Below, piece by piece: positions 16,214-25,311 of a stretch of DNA of 64,000 bases (the first letter of the stretch is position 1; each line of letters starts with the position of its first letter). Origin of the DNA: Xenophilus sp. L33 (lineage in GTDB: Bacteria; Pseudomonadota; Gammaproteobacteria; Burkholderiales; Burkholderiaceae_C); NCBI RefSeq assembly GCF_009765735.1, contig NZ_LMUW01000005.1, positions 1 through 64,000 on the forward strand, read 5' to 3'. Below the pieces are notes generated by a model, which worked only from the letters and a program-made list of their open reading frames with translations, was not told the DNA's origin and searched no databases. A program made the translations under genes and the position numbers.

Positions 16214-16252
16214 CGTGGGGTCTTGCCCGATCGTGCAAGGTCGAGCCCCACG
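16214..16252 (+). promoter_or_regulatory. Stable leader hairpin ahead of the serine acetyltransferase gene
   Basis: CGTGGGG (16214-16220) pairs with CCCCACG (16246-16252), and inner CTTGC (16222-16226) with GCAAG (16235-16239). It ends two bases before the ribosome-binding site CGGAGGAG. An upstream CCCC (about 16205-16208) could compete for the GGGG strand, so two structures are possible. No U-run follows. Confidence 0.4.
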
Positions 16253-16267
16253 ACCGGAGGAGTTCAC

Positions 16268-17182
16268 ATGTCTTTGTTCGATGTCGGCGACATCGTCGGC
16301 GCCTTGCACGAAGCCCGTGCCGAATGGCGCGATTCGCAGAAGCGCTCGCGCGACCCGGGCGGGCGTGAGTTCCCGTCGCGCGAGGCGCTGGCGGGCATCG
16401 TCGAATCGCTCAAGGGTGCGCTCTTCCCGATGCGCCTCGGTCCGCCCGACCTGCGTCACGAGAGCGAGGACTTCTACGTCGGCTACACCCTCGAATCCGC
16501 GCTGCAGGCGCTCCTGACGCAGATCAAGCTGGAACTGGGCTACATGTCGCGCCACCAGCCGCGCGCGCCGGAGGACATCGACGTGCAGGCGACCGCCGCG
16601 GCGCGCGCCTTCGCGGCCGACCTGCCGGCCATCCGGAGGCTGCTCGACGGCGACGTGCTGGCCGCCTTCCAAGGCGACCCGGCGGCGCGCAGCGTCGACG
16701 AGGTGCTGCTGTGCTATCCCGGCATCCTGGCGATGATCTACCACCGCCTCGCGCACCGCCTCTACCGGCTCGAGCTGCCGCTGCTGGCCCGCATCGTGGC
16801 CGAACTGGCCCACGGGCAGACCGGCATCGACATCCATCCGGGCGCGCAGATCGACGCCGGCTTCTTCATCGACCACGGCACCGGCGTCGTCATCGGCGAG
16901 ACCGCGGTGATCGGCAAGCGGGTGCGCATCTACCAGGCCGTCACGCTCGGCGCCAAGCGCTTCCCGATCGATGCCGAAGGGCAACTGCAGAAGGGCCTGC
17001 CGCGCCATCCGGTGGTGGAGGACGACGTCGTCATCTACGCCGGCGCGACCATCCTCGGGCGGGTGACGCTGGGCAAGGGCGCCACCATCGGCGGCAACGT
17101 CTGGATCACCGACGACGTGCCGGCCGGCGCCAACGTCAGCCAGGCCAGCCTGCAGAATGCACCGCAGCGCCGGGCCGCTTGA
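16268..17182 (+). CDS. Serine O-acetyltransferase (EpsC/SatA type)
   Basis: Acetylates serine to O-acetylserine, the carbon acceptor for sulfide in cysteine synthesis. The 304-residue protein has an all-helical N-terminal part and a left-handed beta-helix of hexapeptide repeats (GIDIHPGAQID, HGTGVVIGETAVIG, YQAVTLG), the EpsC hallmark. The length is that of the longer EpsC/SatA class rather than the shorter CysE. The ATG at 16268 has a CGGAGGAG site 5 bases upstream. Its context, between sulfate uptake genes and the cys operon, supports the role. Confidence 0.92.
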   Translation: MSLFDVGDIVGALHEARAEWRDSQKRSRDPGGREFPSREALAGIVESLKGALFPMRLGPPDLRHESEDFYVGYTLESALQALLTQIKLELGYMSRHQPRAPEDIDVQATAAARAFAADLPAIRRLLDGDVLAAFQGDPAARSVDEVLLCYPGILAMIYHRLAHRLYRLELPLLARIVAELAHGQTGIDIHPGAQIDAGFFIDHGTGVVIGETAVIGKRVRIYQAVTLGAKRFPIDAEGQLQKGLPRHPVVEDDVVIYAGATILGRVTLGKGATIGGNVWITDDVPAGANVSQASLQNAPQRRAA

Positions 17183-17219
17183 GCACGGCGCTTCCATCCA
17201 CCCATTCGCGGAGCACCCC

Positions 17220-17774
17220 ATGAGCCAGAAGAAGATCGGCGTCGTCATCGGCAGCCTGCGCAAGGATTCGCTGAACCGCAAGCTCGCGCTCGCGGTGGCG
17301 CATCTCGCGCCGGAAGACTTCACCTTCGAGCACCTGCGCATCGACGACCTGCCGCTCTACAACCAGGACGACGACGCGCACCAGGCGCCCGCGGTCCTGC
17401 GGCTGAAGACCGACATCGCCAGCTGCGACGGCATCGTCTTCGTCACGCCCGAATACAACCGCTCCTTCCCGGGCGTGCTGAAGAACGCGATCGACTGCGC
17501 CTCGCGCCCCTACGGCCAGAGCGCCTGGGCCGGCAAGCCGGCGGGCGTCATCGGCGTCTCGATCGGCCAGATCGGCACCGCGATCGCGCAGCAGCACCTG
17601 CGCCCGGTGCTGGCCTACCTGGACATGCCCACGCTCGGCCAGCCGGAAATCTTCCTGCACAACAAGGAAGGCCTGTTCGACGACAAGGGCCACATCGCCG
17701 AAGGCAGCAAGGCCTTCCTGCAGGGCTGGGTCGACAAATACACGGCCTGGATCCGCATCCACACCGGCGAATGA
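17220..17774 (+). CDS. NADPH-dependent FMN reductase / quinone reductase
   Basis: A flavodoxin-fold oxidoreductase of 184 residues. The FMN-binding loop GSLRKDSLNRK is at the N-terminus and TPEYNRSFPGVLKNAID in the middle, as in the SsuE/ChrR/azoreductase group. Likely reduces flavin, quinone or chromate with NADPH. It follows the serine acetyltransferase by 37 bp and ends at a strong bidirectional terminator. Confidence 0.9.
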   Translation: MSQKKIGVVIGSLRKDSLNRKLALAVAHLAPEDFTFEHLRIDDLPLYNQDDDAHQAPAVLRLKTDIASCDGIVFVTPEYNRSFPGVLKNAIDCASRPYGQSAWAGKPAGVIGVSIGQIGTAIAQQHLRPVLAYLDMPTLGQPEIFLHNKEGLFDDKGHIAEGSKAFLQGWVDKYTAWIRIHTGE

Positions 17775-17780
17775 AGACAA

Positions 17781-17816
17781 AAGGGGCGGCCCGCTCGTCG
17801 CGGGCCGCCCCTTCGT
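17781..17816. terminator. Bidirectional intrinsic terminator
   Basis: A perfect 13-bp stem, AAGGGGCGGCCCG with CGGGCCGCCCCTT, and a 7-base loop, between the convergent FMN reductase and azoR genes. Short T and A tracts flank the stem. Confidence 0.8.
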
Positions 17817-17832
17817 TCTGGAAAGCGCCGGA

Positions 17833-18480
17833 TCAGGCCGCCAGCTTGGCCTGGTCCAGATTCGCGGCCTTGCCGGTCGCGCCCGGGATGCCGTCGCGGG
17901 CCGCGGCCAGGGCGGCGGCCTTGGCCGCGTCGCCCATCGCCAGGCCTTCGGCGCGCACGATGCGCACGTCGGTGATGCCGAAGAAGCCGAACAGCACCTT
18001 CAGGTAGCTTTCCTGGTGTTCCATCGCCTGGCCGCCTTCGCTGGTCGAGTAGACGCCGCCGCGGGTCGAAGCCACGATCACCGTCTTGCCGCCGGCTAGG
18101 CCGACCGGGCCCTTGTCGGTGTATTTGAAGGTGCGGCCGACCTGCGCCAGGCGGTCGATCCAGGCCTTCAACTGGGTCGGGACCGTGAAGTTGTAGAGCG
18201 GGGCGCCGAGGACGATCACGTCGGCGGCCAGGAACTGGCTCACCAGGCGCTCGGATACCGCGTTCTCGAAGCGCTGCGCTTCGGTCGGCTCGGCCTGCAG
18301 GCCGACCTTGATGCCGAGGGCGTCGGCGGTGAAGTGGTTGGGCGTGTCGACGGCCAGGTCGAGGTAGTCGACCGTGGTGTCGGGATGCTGCTGGCGCCAG
18401 TCGGCCACGATTTCCGCGGTCAGTTGACGGGAAGTGGAATGGGCGCCGAGGACGCTGGAATCGACATGCAGGAGTTTCAT
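17833..18480 (-). CDS. azoR: FMN-dependent NADH:quinone/azo oxidoreductase
   Basis: A 215-residue flavodoxin-like enzyme of the AzoR family, with [18 protein letters not shown] (FMN phosphate loop), [18 protein letters not shown] and STRGGVYS. It reduces quinones and azo bonds by two electrons, limiting redox cycling. It is divergent from a LysR regulator with a 127-bp spacer that carries a palindromic candidate operator, the usual layout for a regulator controlling its neighbour. Confidence 0.93.
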   Translation of the reverse strand: MKLLHVDSSVLGAHSTSRQLTAEIVADWRQQHPDTTVDYLDLAVDTPNHFTADALGIKVGLQAEPTEAQRFENAVSERLVSQFLAADVIVLGAPLYNFTVPTQLKAWIDRLAQVGRTFKYTDKGPVGLAGGKTVIVASTRGGVYSTSEGGQAMEHQESYLKVLFGFFGITDVRIVRAEGLAMGDAAKAAALAAARDGIPGATGKAANLDQAKLAA

Positions 18481-18558
18481 GGTGCGAGCTTTCTGAGAAA
18501 GCGCCGGCGCTGAAATGGTCGGCGTGCAAGCATTCTAAATTTGTTGGCTATCGGCTGA

Positions 18559-18579
18559 TAAGTCGGCAAAATCGACTTA
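18559..18579. promoter_or_regulatory. Palindromic candidate LysR operator between azoR and its regulator
   Basis: TAAGTCG (18559-18565) and CGACTTA (18573-18579) are perfect inverted arms with a 7-base A/T-rich spacer, about 80 bp upstream of azoR and 29 bp before the LysR start. A T-N11-A-like core and this position suit autoregulation plus azoR control. Confidence 0.6.
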
Positions 18580-18607
18580 GTTAGTTCCAAAAACAGGACA
18601 ATCAGCC

Positions 18608-19558
18608 ATGCAAGACCTCAACGACATGGTCTTTTTCGCGGAGGTCGCCGAACGCGGCGGCTTCGCGGCCGCCAGCCGGGCGCTCGGCGTCCCCAAGTCG
18701 CGGCTCTCGCGCCACGTGGCGGAGCTGGAAGGCCGCCTCGGCGTGCAGCTGATGCAGCGCAGCACCCGGCGGCTGTCGCTCACGCCGGCGGGCGAGGTGT
18801 TCCTGCGCCACTGCTCGGCCATGCGCGACGCCGCGCAGGCGGCCGCCGAATCGGTAGCGCAGGTGCAGACCGAGCCGCGCGGCACGGTGCGCCTGAGCTG
18901 CCCGGTCACGCTGGCGCAGAGCAGCGTCGGGCCCTTGCTACCGGTATTTCTGGCGCGCTATCCGCACGTGCGGGTCGAGATGCGGGTGCTGAACCGGCCG
19001 GTCGATCCGGTCGAGGAGGGCGTCGACCTCGCCCTGCGGGTGCGCCCGGCGATCGAGGACAGCACCACGCTGGTCGCCAAGACCTTCGGCGTCAGCCACA
19101 CGATCCTGGTGGCGACGCCGGCCTTGCTGCGGGCGCAGGGGCCGGTGCGCACGCCGGACGACCTGGAGCGCCTCGCCACGGTGTCGATGTCGATGGGCGA
19201 ACGCACCCAGTGGCGGCTGGAGGGGCCCGGCGGCAAGGTGCATGTGCACAGCCATGCGCCGCGCTACATCGCGGACGACCTGCTGTCGCTCAAGTTCGCG
19301 GTGGTGCAGGGCACCGGCGCCTCGGTGCTGCCCGACTACATGTGCAGGCGCGAAATCGAGGCCGGGCTGCTCGCCGAGGTGCTGCCGGGCTGGGGACCGA
19401 CGCCGGCGATCAGCCACGTGGTCTTTCCGGCCCGGCGGGCGCTGGTGCCGGCAGTCCGGCGGCTGATCGATTTCCTGGCGGAGAACCTCGACGGCGCCGA
19501 GCCGCACGCCTTGGGCGACGATGCGTTCATGTTCGAAACGACATATTCAAACAAATAG
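18608..19558 (+). CDS. LysR-family transcriptional regulator
   Basis: A 316-residue regulator with an N-terminal winged helix-turn-helix (FAEVAERGGFAAASRALGVPKSRLSRHVAELE) and a C-terminal effector-binding domain. It belongs to the large LysR group that often controls a divergent oxidoreductase, here azoR, in response to quinones or electrophiles (inference). The next gene downstream encodes a peroxiredoxin, in line with redox stress. Confidence 0.93.
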   Translation: MQDLNDMVFFAEVAERGGFAAASRALGVPKSRLSRHVAELEGRLGVQLMQRSTRRLSLTPAGEVFLRHCSAMRDAAQAAAESVAQVQTEPRGTVRLSCPVTLAQSSVGPLLPVFLARYPHVRVEMRVLNRPVDPVEEGVDLALRVRPAIEDSTTLVAKTFGVSHTILVATPALLRAQGPVRTPDDLERLATVSMSMGERTQWRLEGPGGKVHVHSHAPRYIADDLLSLKFAVVQGTGASVLPDYMCRREIEAGLLAEVLPGWGPTPAISHVVFPARRALVPAVRRLIDFLAENLDGAEPHALGDDAFMFETTYSNK

Positions 19559-19622
19559 ATATTCTTTTGTTATCCGAGCGCCGGTTCGGAGAATGGCGTC
19601 CCCCTTCACCCGGAGACTGCCC

Positions 19623-20264
19623 ATGGCCACCCTTCGACTCGGCGACGCCGCCCCCGATTTCACCCAGGATTCCAGCGAGGGTCCGATCTCCTTCCACCAA
19701 TGGGCGGGAGATTCCTGGGTGGTGCTGTTCTCGCATCCGGCGGATTTCACGCCGGTCTGCACCACGGAACTGGGCAAGACGGCCGCCTTGTCGGGCGAAT
19801 TCGCCAGGCGCGGCGTGAAGCCGATCGCGATCAGCGTCGACCCGGTCGGCAAGCACAAGGACTGGATCGCCGACATCAACGAGACCCAGAACACCACGGT
19901 CGACTTCCCGATCCTGGCCGACGCCGACCGCAAGGTGTCCGAGCTGTACGACCTGATCCACCCGAACGCCTCGGCCACCGCGACGGTGCGCAGCGTCTTC
20001 ATCATCGACCCGAAGAAGACGGTCCGCGCCACGATCACCTATCCGGCCAGCACCGGCCGCAACTTCGACGAGATCCTCCGGGTGATCGACTCGCTGCAGT
20101 TGACCGACAGCCACAAGGTCGCCACGCCGGTGAACTGGAAGGACGGCGACGACGTCGTCATCCTGCCGAGCCTGCAGGATCCGGCCGAAATCGCGCAGCG
20201 CTTTCCGAAGGGCTACAAGACGGTTCGCCCGTACCTGCGCCTGACGCCACAGCCGAACAAATAG
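19623..20264 (+). CDS. Peroxiredoxin, 1-Cys (Prx6-like)
   Basis: A thiol peroxidase of 213 residues. The peroxidatic Cys46 is in DFTPVCTTELG. The long C-terminal part (VATPVNWKDGDDVVILPS, then FPKGYKTVRPYLR) is typical of the Prx6 group. I see no resolving cysteine, so it is a 1-Cys enzyme. The ATG at 19623 gives the usual N-terminus (ATLRLGDAAPDFT). It is followed 7 bp later by the hydrolase-like gene. Confidence 0.94.
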   Translation: MATLRLGDAAPDFTQDSSEGPISFHQWAGDSWVVLFSHPADFTPVCTTELGKTAALSGEFARRGVKPIAISVDPVGKHKDWIADINETQNTTVDFPILADADRKVSELYDLIHPNASATATVRSVFIIDPKKTVRATITYPASTGRNFDEILRVIDSLQLTDSHKVATPVNWKDGDDVVILPSLQDPAEIAQRFPKGYKTVRPYLRLTPQPNK

Positions 20265-20271
20265 GCCGCGG

Positions 20272-20850
20272 GTGACCGAGCCGACGATCGTCATCGTTCC
20301 GGGCTGGCACGAGGCCGGCCCCGGGCATTGGCAGGGCCTGTGGGCGGAGCAGGTGCGTGGTGCTGTGCGCATCGAGCCCGAGGAAGGCTCGAGCCCGAAG
20401 CTGGCGGCCTGGCTGGCTGCGCTTGAAGCGCGGGTGCTCGCCGCCGAAGGCCCGGTGGTGATCGCCGCGCACGGCCTGGGCTGCATCGCGACGGCCCATC
20501 TGCCCGAAGCTGTGGCCAAGCGGGTGAGCGCAGCGTTGCTGGTGGCGCCGACCGATCCGGAGCGGCGCGCGGTGATGACCGACTTCACGCCGGTGCCCTT
20601 CACCCGGCTGCCGTACCGCAGCATCGTGGTGGCCAGCAGCAACGATCCGGCCTGCCCGGTGCGGCTGGCCGGCGCGTTTGCCCGCGGCTGGGGCAGCGAA
20701 TTCGTTCGGATGCAGAATGCCGGCCACATCAACGGCGAATCGGGGCACGGGGACTGGGCGTTGGGCCTGGCTCTGCTCCAATCGCTGACGGACGTTCCGA
20801 CCACCCTGGTGGCCGGTCGTCGAAATCTCGAAACTCTCGCTTCCTTATGA
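20272..20850 (+). CDS. RBBP9/YdeN-family alpha/beta-hydrolase-like protein without nucleophile serine
   Basis: A 192-residue protein of the small serine hydrolase-like RBBP9/YdeN fold: [18 protein letters not shown] at the start, SSNDPACP for the acid and [14 protein letters not shown] for the histidine. The nucleophile elbow, normally GHSLG, reads A66-H-G-L-G70, so the Ser is Gly68. That suggests loss of hydrolase activity or a binding role. The start is GTG 20272. Its 3' end overlaps the sulfate-binding protein start (ATGA). Confidence 0.85.
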   Translation: MTEPTIVIVPGWHEAGPGHWQGLWAEQVRGAVRIEPEEGSSPKLAAWLAALEARVLAAEGPVVIAAHGLGCIATAHLPEAVAKRVSAALLVAPTDPERRAVMTDFTPVPFTRLPYRSIVVASSNDPACPVRLAGAFARGWGSEFVRMQNAGHINGESGHGDWALGLALLQSLTDVPTTLVAGRRNLETLASL

Positions 20851-21845
20851 CTTCCAGAATCAAGACCCTCGTCGGCGCTTTGGTGCTTGCCGCGAGCGGC
20901 GTCGCCTCGGCCCAGACCCTGCTGAACGCTTCCTACGACGTGGCTCGCGAGTTCTACAAGGACTACAACGCCGCCTTCGTCGCCAACTACAAGAAGACCA
21001 CCGGCAAGGACGTCAAGGTCGACATGTCGCACGGCGGCTCCAGCGCGCAGGCGCGGGCGGTGGCCGACGGCCTCGATGCCGATGTGGTCACGATGAACAC
21101 CTCGACCGACATCGACTTCCTGGCCAGCGCCGGCGTGGTCGCCAAGGACTGGCCCAAGCGCTTCCCGGACGACGCTTCGCCGACCACGTCGACCATGCTG
21201 TTCCTGACCCGCAACGGCAACCCGAAGGGCATCAAGGACTGGGACGACCTGATCCGGCCCGGCGTGCAGGTGGTGGTCGTCAATCCGAAGACCGGCGGCA
21301 ACGGCCGCTACGCCTACCTCGCGGCCTGGGGCTACGTGAAGAAGAAGGGGGGCACCGACGCGCAGGCCGCCGAATTCGTCGGCAAGCTGTTCAAGAACGT
21401 GCCGGTGCTGGCGCGCGGCGGCCGCGATGCCACCACCGCTTTCCTGCAACGCAACATCGGCGACGTGCTGATCACCTTCGAATCCGAAGTGCTGTCGATC
21501 GACCGCGAGTTCGGCGCCGGCAAGGTCGACACGGTCTATCCGTCGATCAGCGTGCTGGTGGAGAACCCGGTCGCGGTGGTCGACCGCACGGTTGCCAAGA
21601 AGGGCACCGGCGACCTCGCCAAGGCCTACCTCGACTACCTCTATTCCGACGAGGCCCAGGAAATCGCCGCCAAGCACGCGCTGCGCCCGCGCTCCGAAGC
21701 CATCCTGAAGAAGTACGCCGCCAGCTTCAAGCCGGTTCAGCTGTTCACCGTGCAGGAGCTGTTCGGCGGCCTGGCCCAGGCGCAGAAGGTGCACTTCGAC
21801 GACGGCGGCCAGTTCGACCGCCTCTACACGCCCGGGGCGCGATGA
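20847..21845 (+). CDS. Sulfate ABC transporter substrate-binding protein (Sec-exported)
   Basis: A periplasmic receptor of 332 residues for the CysTWA importer encoded next. Its Sec-type signal peptide ends ASGVASAQ near residue 23. Signatures [24 protein letters not shown] and [12 protein letters not shown] match Sbp. It is a paralogue of the protein at 15151. It is coupled by overlap to the gene before (ATGA 20847) and to cysT after. Confidence 0.94.
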   Translation: MTSRIKTLVGALVLAASGVASAQTLLNASYDVAREFYKDYNAAFVANYKKTTGKDVKVDMSHGGSSAQARAVADGLDADVVTMNTSTDIDFLASAGVVAKDWPKRFPDDASPTTSTMLFLTRNGNPKGIKDWDDLIRPGVQVVVVNPKTGGNGRYAYLAAWGYVKKKGGTDAQAAEFVGKLFKNVPVLARGGRDATTAFLQRNIGDVLITFESEVLSIDREFGAGKVDTVYPSISVLVENPVAVVDRTVAKKGTGDLAKAYLDYLYSDEAQEIAAKHALRPRSEAILKKYAASFKPVQLFTVQELFGGLAQAQKVHFDDGGQFDRLYTPGAR

Positions 21846-22735
21846 GCGGCCCGGCATCGTCGGCGCTGCCGTCCGCGGCGGTGCCGCTCGCGGGTGCCGC
21901 GCCGCGCGGCGTCTCGCGTCGCGTGCTGCCGGGCTTTCGGATCACGCTCGGCTTCTCGGTGCTGTATCTCAGCCTGATCGTGCTGATCCCGCTGTCGGCG
22001 CTGGTGTTCCGCACCTTCACGATGAGCTGGGACCAGTTCTGGGCCGCGGTGAGTTCGCCCCGCGTGTTGGCCTCGTACCGCCTGACTTTCGGCGCCTCGC
22101 TGATCGCGGCGCTGGTCAACCTCGTGTTCGGCCTGCTGGTGGCCTGGGTGCTGGTGCGCTACAAGTTTCCCGGCAAGCGGATCGTCGACGCGCTGGTCGA
22201 CCTGCCGTTCGCGCTGCCGACCGCCGTGGCCGGCATCTCGCTGACCGCGCTCCTGGCCGGCAACGGCTGGGTCGGGCAGTTCCTGGAGCCGTTGGGCATC
22301 AAGCTGGCCTTCACGCCGGCCGGCATCGTGATCGCGCTGATCTTCATCGGGCTGCCCTTCGTGGTGCGCACGGTGCAGCCGGTGCTGGAAGACACCGAGA
22401 AGGAACTCGAAGAGGCCGCCACCAGCCTCGGCGCGACGCGGCTGCAGACCTTCACCCGCGTGATCCTGCCGTCGATCACGCCGGCGCTCTTGACCGGCTT
22501 CGCGATGGCCTTCGCGCGCGCGATCGGTGAATACGGCTCGGTCATCTTCATCGCCGGCAACATGCCGATGATCTCGGAGATCACGCCGCTCATCATCATC
22601 GGCAAGCTCGAGCAATACGACTATTCGGGCGCCACCGCGGTGGCGCTGGTGATGCTGGTGATCTCCTTCGTGCTGCTGCTGCTCATCAACGGCCTGCAGG
22701 GCTGGAAGCGCCGCCGTTCGGAGGCGACGAAATGA
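21842..22735 (+). CDS. cysT: Sulfate/thiosulfate ABC transporter permease CysT
   Basis: An inner-membrane permease of 297 residues with six predicted helices. The EAA loop reads [23 protein letters not shown], which docks the CysA ATPase. It overlaps the binding-protein gene (ATGA) and the cysW gene (ATGA), so the importer is translated as a coupled set. Confidence 0.95.
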   Translation: MSGPASSALPSAAVPLAGAAPRGVSRRVLPGFRITLGFSVLYLSLIVLIPLSALVFRTFTMSWDQFWAAVSSPRVLASYRLTFGASLIAALVNLVFGLLVAWVLVRYKFPGKRIVDALVDLPFALPTAVAGISLTALLAGNGWVGQFLEPLGIKLAFTPAGIVIALIFIGLPFVVRTVQPVLEDTEKELEEAATSLGATRLQTFTRVILPSITPALLTGFAMAFARAIGEYGSVIFIAGNMPMISEITPLIIIGKLEQYDYSGATAVALVMLVISFVLLLLINGLQGWKRRRSEATK

Positions 22736-23631
22736 GCGGCATCTCCGATCCGGTGCGTCGGGCGCAGGCCGGCACCACCGAATCGGCCTGGGTGCGCCGC
22801 ACCCTGATCGGCATCGCGCTGGCCTTCATGTTCCTGTTCCTGGTGCTGCCGCTGGCGGCGGTCGCGGCCGAGGCGCTGCGCAAGGGCTTCGGCGCCTACT
22901 TCGAGGCGCTGCAGGAGCCCGACGCCTGGAGCGCGATCCGCCTGACCCTGCTCACCGCGGCGATCGCGGTGCCGCTCAACCTCGTGTTCGGCGTCGCCGC
23001 GGCCTGGGCCATCGCCAAGTTCGAGTTCCGCGGCAAGGCGGTGCTGACCACCCTGGTCGACCTGCCGTTCGCGGTCTCGCCGGTGGTGGCGGGCCTGATC
23101 TACGTGCTGGTGTTCGGCGCGCAGGGCTGGTTCGGACCGTGGCTGCAGGCGCACGACATCAAGATCATCTTCGCGGTGCCGGGCATCGTGCTGGCGACCG
23201 TCTTCGTGACCTTTCCGTTCATCGCGCGCGAACTGATCCCGCTGATGCAGGCGCAGGGCACCGACGAGGAACAGGCGGCGATCGTGCTGGGCGCGACCGG
23301 CTGGCAGACCTTCTGGCACGTGACGCTGCCGAACATCAAGTGGGGCCTGCTCTACGGCGTCATCCTGTGCAACGCGCGGGCGATGGGCGAGTTCGGCGCG
23401 GTGTCGGTGGTGTCGGGCCACATCCGCGGCCAGACCAACACGATGCCGCTGCACGTCGAAGTGCTCTACAACGAATACCAATCGGTCGCCGCGTTCGCGG
23501 TGGCCTCGCTGCTGGCCATCCTGGCGCTGGTGACCCTGGTGATCAAGTCCTTCATCGAATGGCGCCACGAGCGCGAGATGAAGGCCCTGGCCGAGTTGCC
23601 CCCGGAACGCCCGACGCCCGCAGCCGCTTGA
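22732..23631 (+). CDS. cysW: Sulfate/thiosulfate ABC transporter permease CysW
   Basis: The second permease of the sulfate importer, 299 residues and six predicted helices. Conserved [23 protein letters not shown] precedes the EAA loop ([21 protein letters not shown]), and [19 protein letters not shown] follows, typical of CysW. Located between cysT (overlap) and cysA (9-bp gap). Confidence 0.95.
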   Translation: MSGISDPVRRAQAGTTESAWVRRTLIGIALAFMFLFLVLPLAAVAAEALRKGFGAYFEALQEPDAWSAIRLTLLTAAIAVPLNLVFGVAAAWAIAKFEFRGKAVLTTLVDLPFAVSPVVAGLIYVLVFGAQGWFGPWLQAHDIKIIFAVPGIVLATVFVTFPFIARELIPLMQAQGTDEEQAAIVLGATGWQTFWHVTLPNIKWGLLYGVILCNARAMGEFGAVSVVSGHIRGQTNTMPLHVEVLYNEYQSVAAFAVASLLAILALVTLVIKSFIEWRHEREMKALAELPPERPTPAAA

Positions 23632-23640
23632 AGGAACCCC

Positions 23641-24735
23641 ATGAGCATCGAAATCCGCCACATCAGCAAGCAGTTCGGCGACTTCCACGCGCTGCGCGAC
23701 GTCAGCCTGGACGTCGCTTCGGGCGAACTGGTGGCGCTGCTGGGCCCGTCGGGCTGCGGCAAGACCACCCTGCTGCGCATCATCGCGGGGCTGGAGACGG
23801 CCGGGGCCGGCAGCATCCTGTTCTCGGGCGAGGACACCACCGACGTCCATGTGCGCGAGCGCCAGGTCGGCTTCGTTTTCCAGCACTACGCGCTGTTCCG
23901 CCACATGACCGTGTTCGAGAACGTGGCCTTCGGCCTGCGGGTCAAGCCGCGCAGCCTCCGGCCGAGCGACGCGCAGATCAAGAAGAAGGTGCACGAGCTT
24001 CTGCAACTGGTGCAGCTCGACTGGCTGGCCGACCGCTATCCGGCGCAACTCTCCGGTGGCCAGCGCCAGCGCATCGCGCTGGCCCGCGCGCTGGCGGTCG
24101 AGCCGAAGGTGCTGCTGCTGGACGAGCCCTTCGGCGCGCTCGACGCCAAGGTGCGCAAGGAACTGCGCCGCTGGCTGCGCCGGCTGCACGACGAACTGAA
24201 CGTGACCAGCATCTTCGTCACGCACGACCAGGAAGAGGCGCTCGAGGTCGCCGACCGCGTGGTGCTGATGAACAGCGGCCGCATCGAGCAGGTCGGCTCG
24301 CCGCAGGACGTCTGGGACCATCCGGCGAGCCCCTTCGTCTACGGCTTCCTCGGCGACGTCAACCTGTTCCACGGCCGCTCGCTCGAGGGCGAGGTGCAGG
24401 TCGAGGGCATCCGCCTGGACACGCCCGGCCAGCAGGACCTGCGCGACGGCAAGGCGCTCGCCTATGTGCGGCCGCACGACCTCAGCGTGGAGCGCTATGC
24501 GCCCGGCGCCAGCGGCATCGTCGCCACCCTGACGCGGGCGATCGTGGTCGGCCCGATCGCGCGGCTGGAACTCGAACCGGTCGAAACGAATCCTGATAAT
24601 CCAGGCTCCGGAACCATCATCGAGGCGCAACTTCCTGCGCAACAGTTCCGGGACCTGGGCCTCGCCGAGGGCGACAAGGTGGTCGCCACGCCGCGCAAGG
24701 CCCGGGTGTTCGTCGAAGATTGGGTTTCACCGTGA
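23641..24735 (+). CDS. cysA: Sulfate/thiosulfate ABC transporter ATP-binding protein CysA
   Basis: The ATPase of the sulfate importer, 364 residues. Walker [10 protein letters not shown] (35-43), signature LSGGQRQR and Walker [13 protein letters not shown] are intact, and a C-terminal regulatory (TOBE-like) domain follows. Its stop codon overlaps the GTG start of dsbB. Confidence 0.96.
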   Translation: MSIEIRHISKQFGDFHALRDVSLDVASGELVALLGPSGCGKTTLLRIIAGLETAGAGSILFSGEDTTDVHVRERQVGFVFQHYALFRHMTVFENVAFGLRVKPRSLRPSDAQIKKKVHELLQLVQLDWLADRYPAQLSGGQRQRIALARALAVEPKVLLLDEPFGALDAKVRKELRRWLRRLHDELNVTSIFVTHDQEEALEVADRVVLMNSGRIEQVGSPQDVWDHPASPFVYGFLGDVNLFHGRSLEGEVQVEGIRLDTPGQQDLRDGKALAYVRPHDLSVERYAPGASGIVATLTRAIVVGPIARLELEPVETNPDNPGSGTIIEAQLPAQQFRDLGLAEGDKVVATPRKARVFVEDWVSP

Positions 24736-25277
24736 TCAACTGGTTCTTTGGCGCGCCGCGCCGCGCTTACGCCATCGTCTGCCTGGCCTGCCTGCTCGGG
24801 CTGGCCTTCGCCGTCTACCTGCAACTGGCCGGCGGCCTGAATCCGTGCCCGATGTGCATCGTGCAGCGCTACGCGCTGATCCTGGTGGCCATCTTCTCGG
24901 CGCTGGCCGGCTTCGCGAGCCGGCGCGGCTGGCAATTGCCGTGGGCCGTGCTGGCGCTGCTGGCGGCGGTGGGCGGCGCCTACACGGCGGCCAAGCAGAG
25001 CTTCCTGCAGTGGTATCCGCCCGAGGTCGTGAGCTGCGGGCGCGACTTCTACGGCATGGTCGAGAGCTTCCCGCTGCAGCGCGCGATCCCGATGATCTTC
25101 CGCGGCAGCGGCGACTGCACCGCGGTCGACTGGACCTTCCTCGGCGGCTCGATCGCCAACTGGGCCTTCGTGGTCTTCATGGTGCTGGCGCTGGTGCTGG
25201 TCGGGCTGCTGGTGCGCCGACCCGCCAAGCGGATCGGCTTCGTGCACGGCGGCAGCGCCGCCTATAAACGTTCCTGA
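24732..25277 (+). CDS. dsbB: Disulfide bond formation protein B
   Basis: A quinone-linked inner-membrane oxidase that recharges DsbA. The 181-residue protein has four predicted helices and both redox pairs: C39-P-M-C42 in the first periplasmic loop and C102/C129 in the second. I chose the GTG at 24732, which overlaps the cysA stop (GTGA); a TTG four codons upstream is possible. Its coupling to the sulfate importer operon is notable. Confidence 0.92.
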   Translation: MINWFFGAPRRAYAIVCLACLLGLAFAVYLQLAGGLNPCPMCIVQRYALILVAIFSALAGFASRRGWQLPWAVLALLAAVGGAYTAAKQSFLQWYPPEVVSCGRDFYGMVESFPLQRAIPMIFRGSGDCTAVDWTFLGGSIANWAFVVFMVLALVLVGLLVRRPAKRIGFVHGGSAAYKRS

Positions 25278-25300
25278 GGCCGCGCCCGCCCGACGCGGCC
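25278..25300. terminator. Hairpin between convergent dsbB and the ParA-like gene
   Basis: GGCCGCG (25278-25284) pairs with CGCGGCC (25294-25300) around a 9-base loop, just after the dsbB stop and 12 bp from the end of the opposing gene. No clear T-run is present, so its strength is uncertain. Confidence 0.4.
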
Positions 25301-25311
25301 GCCGCTTCGGG

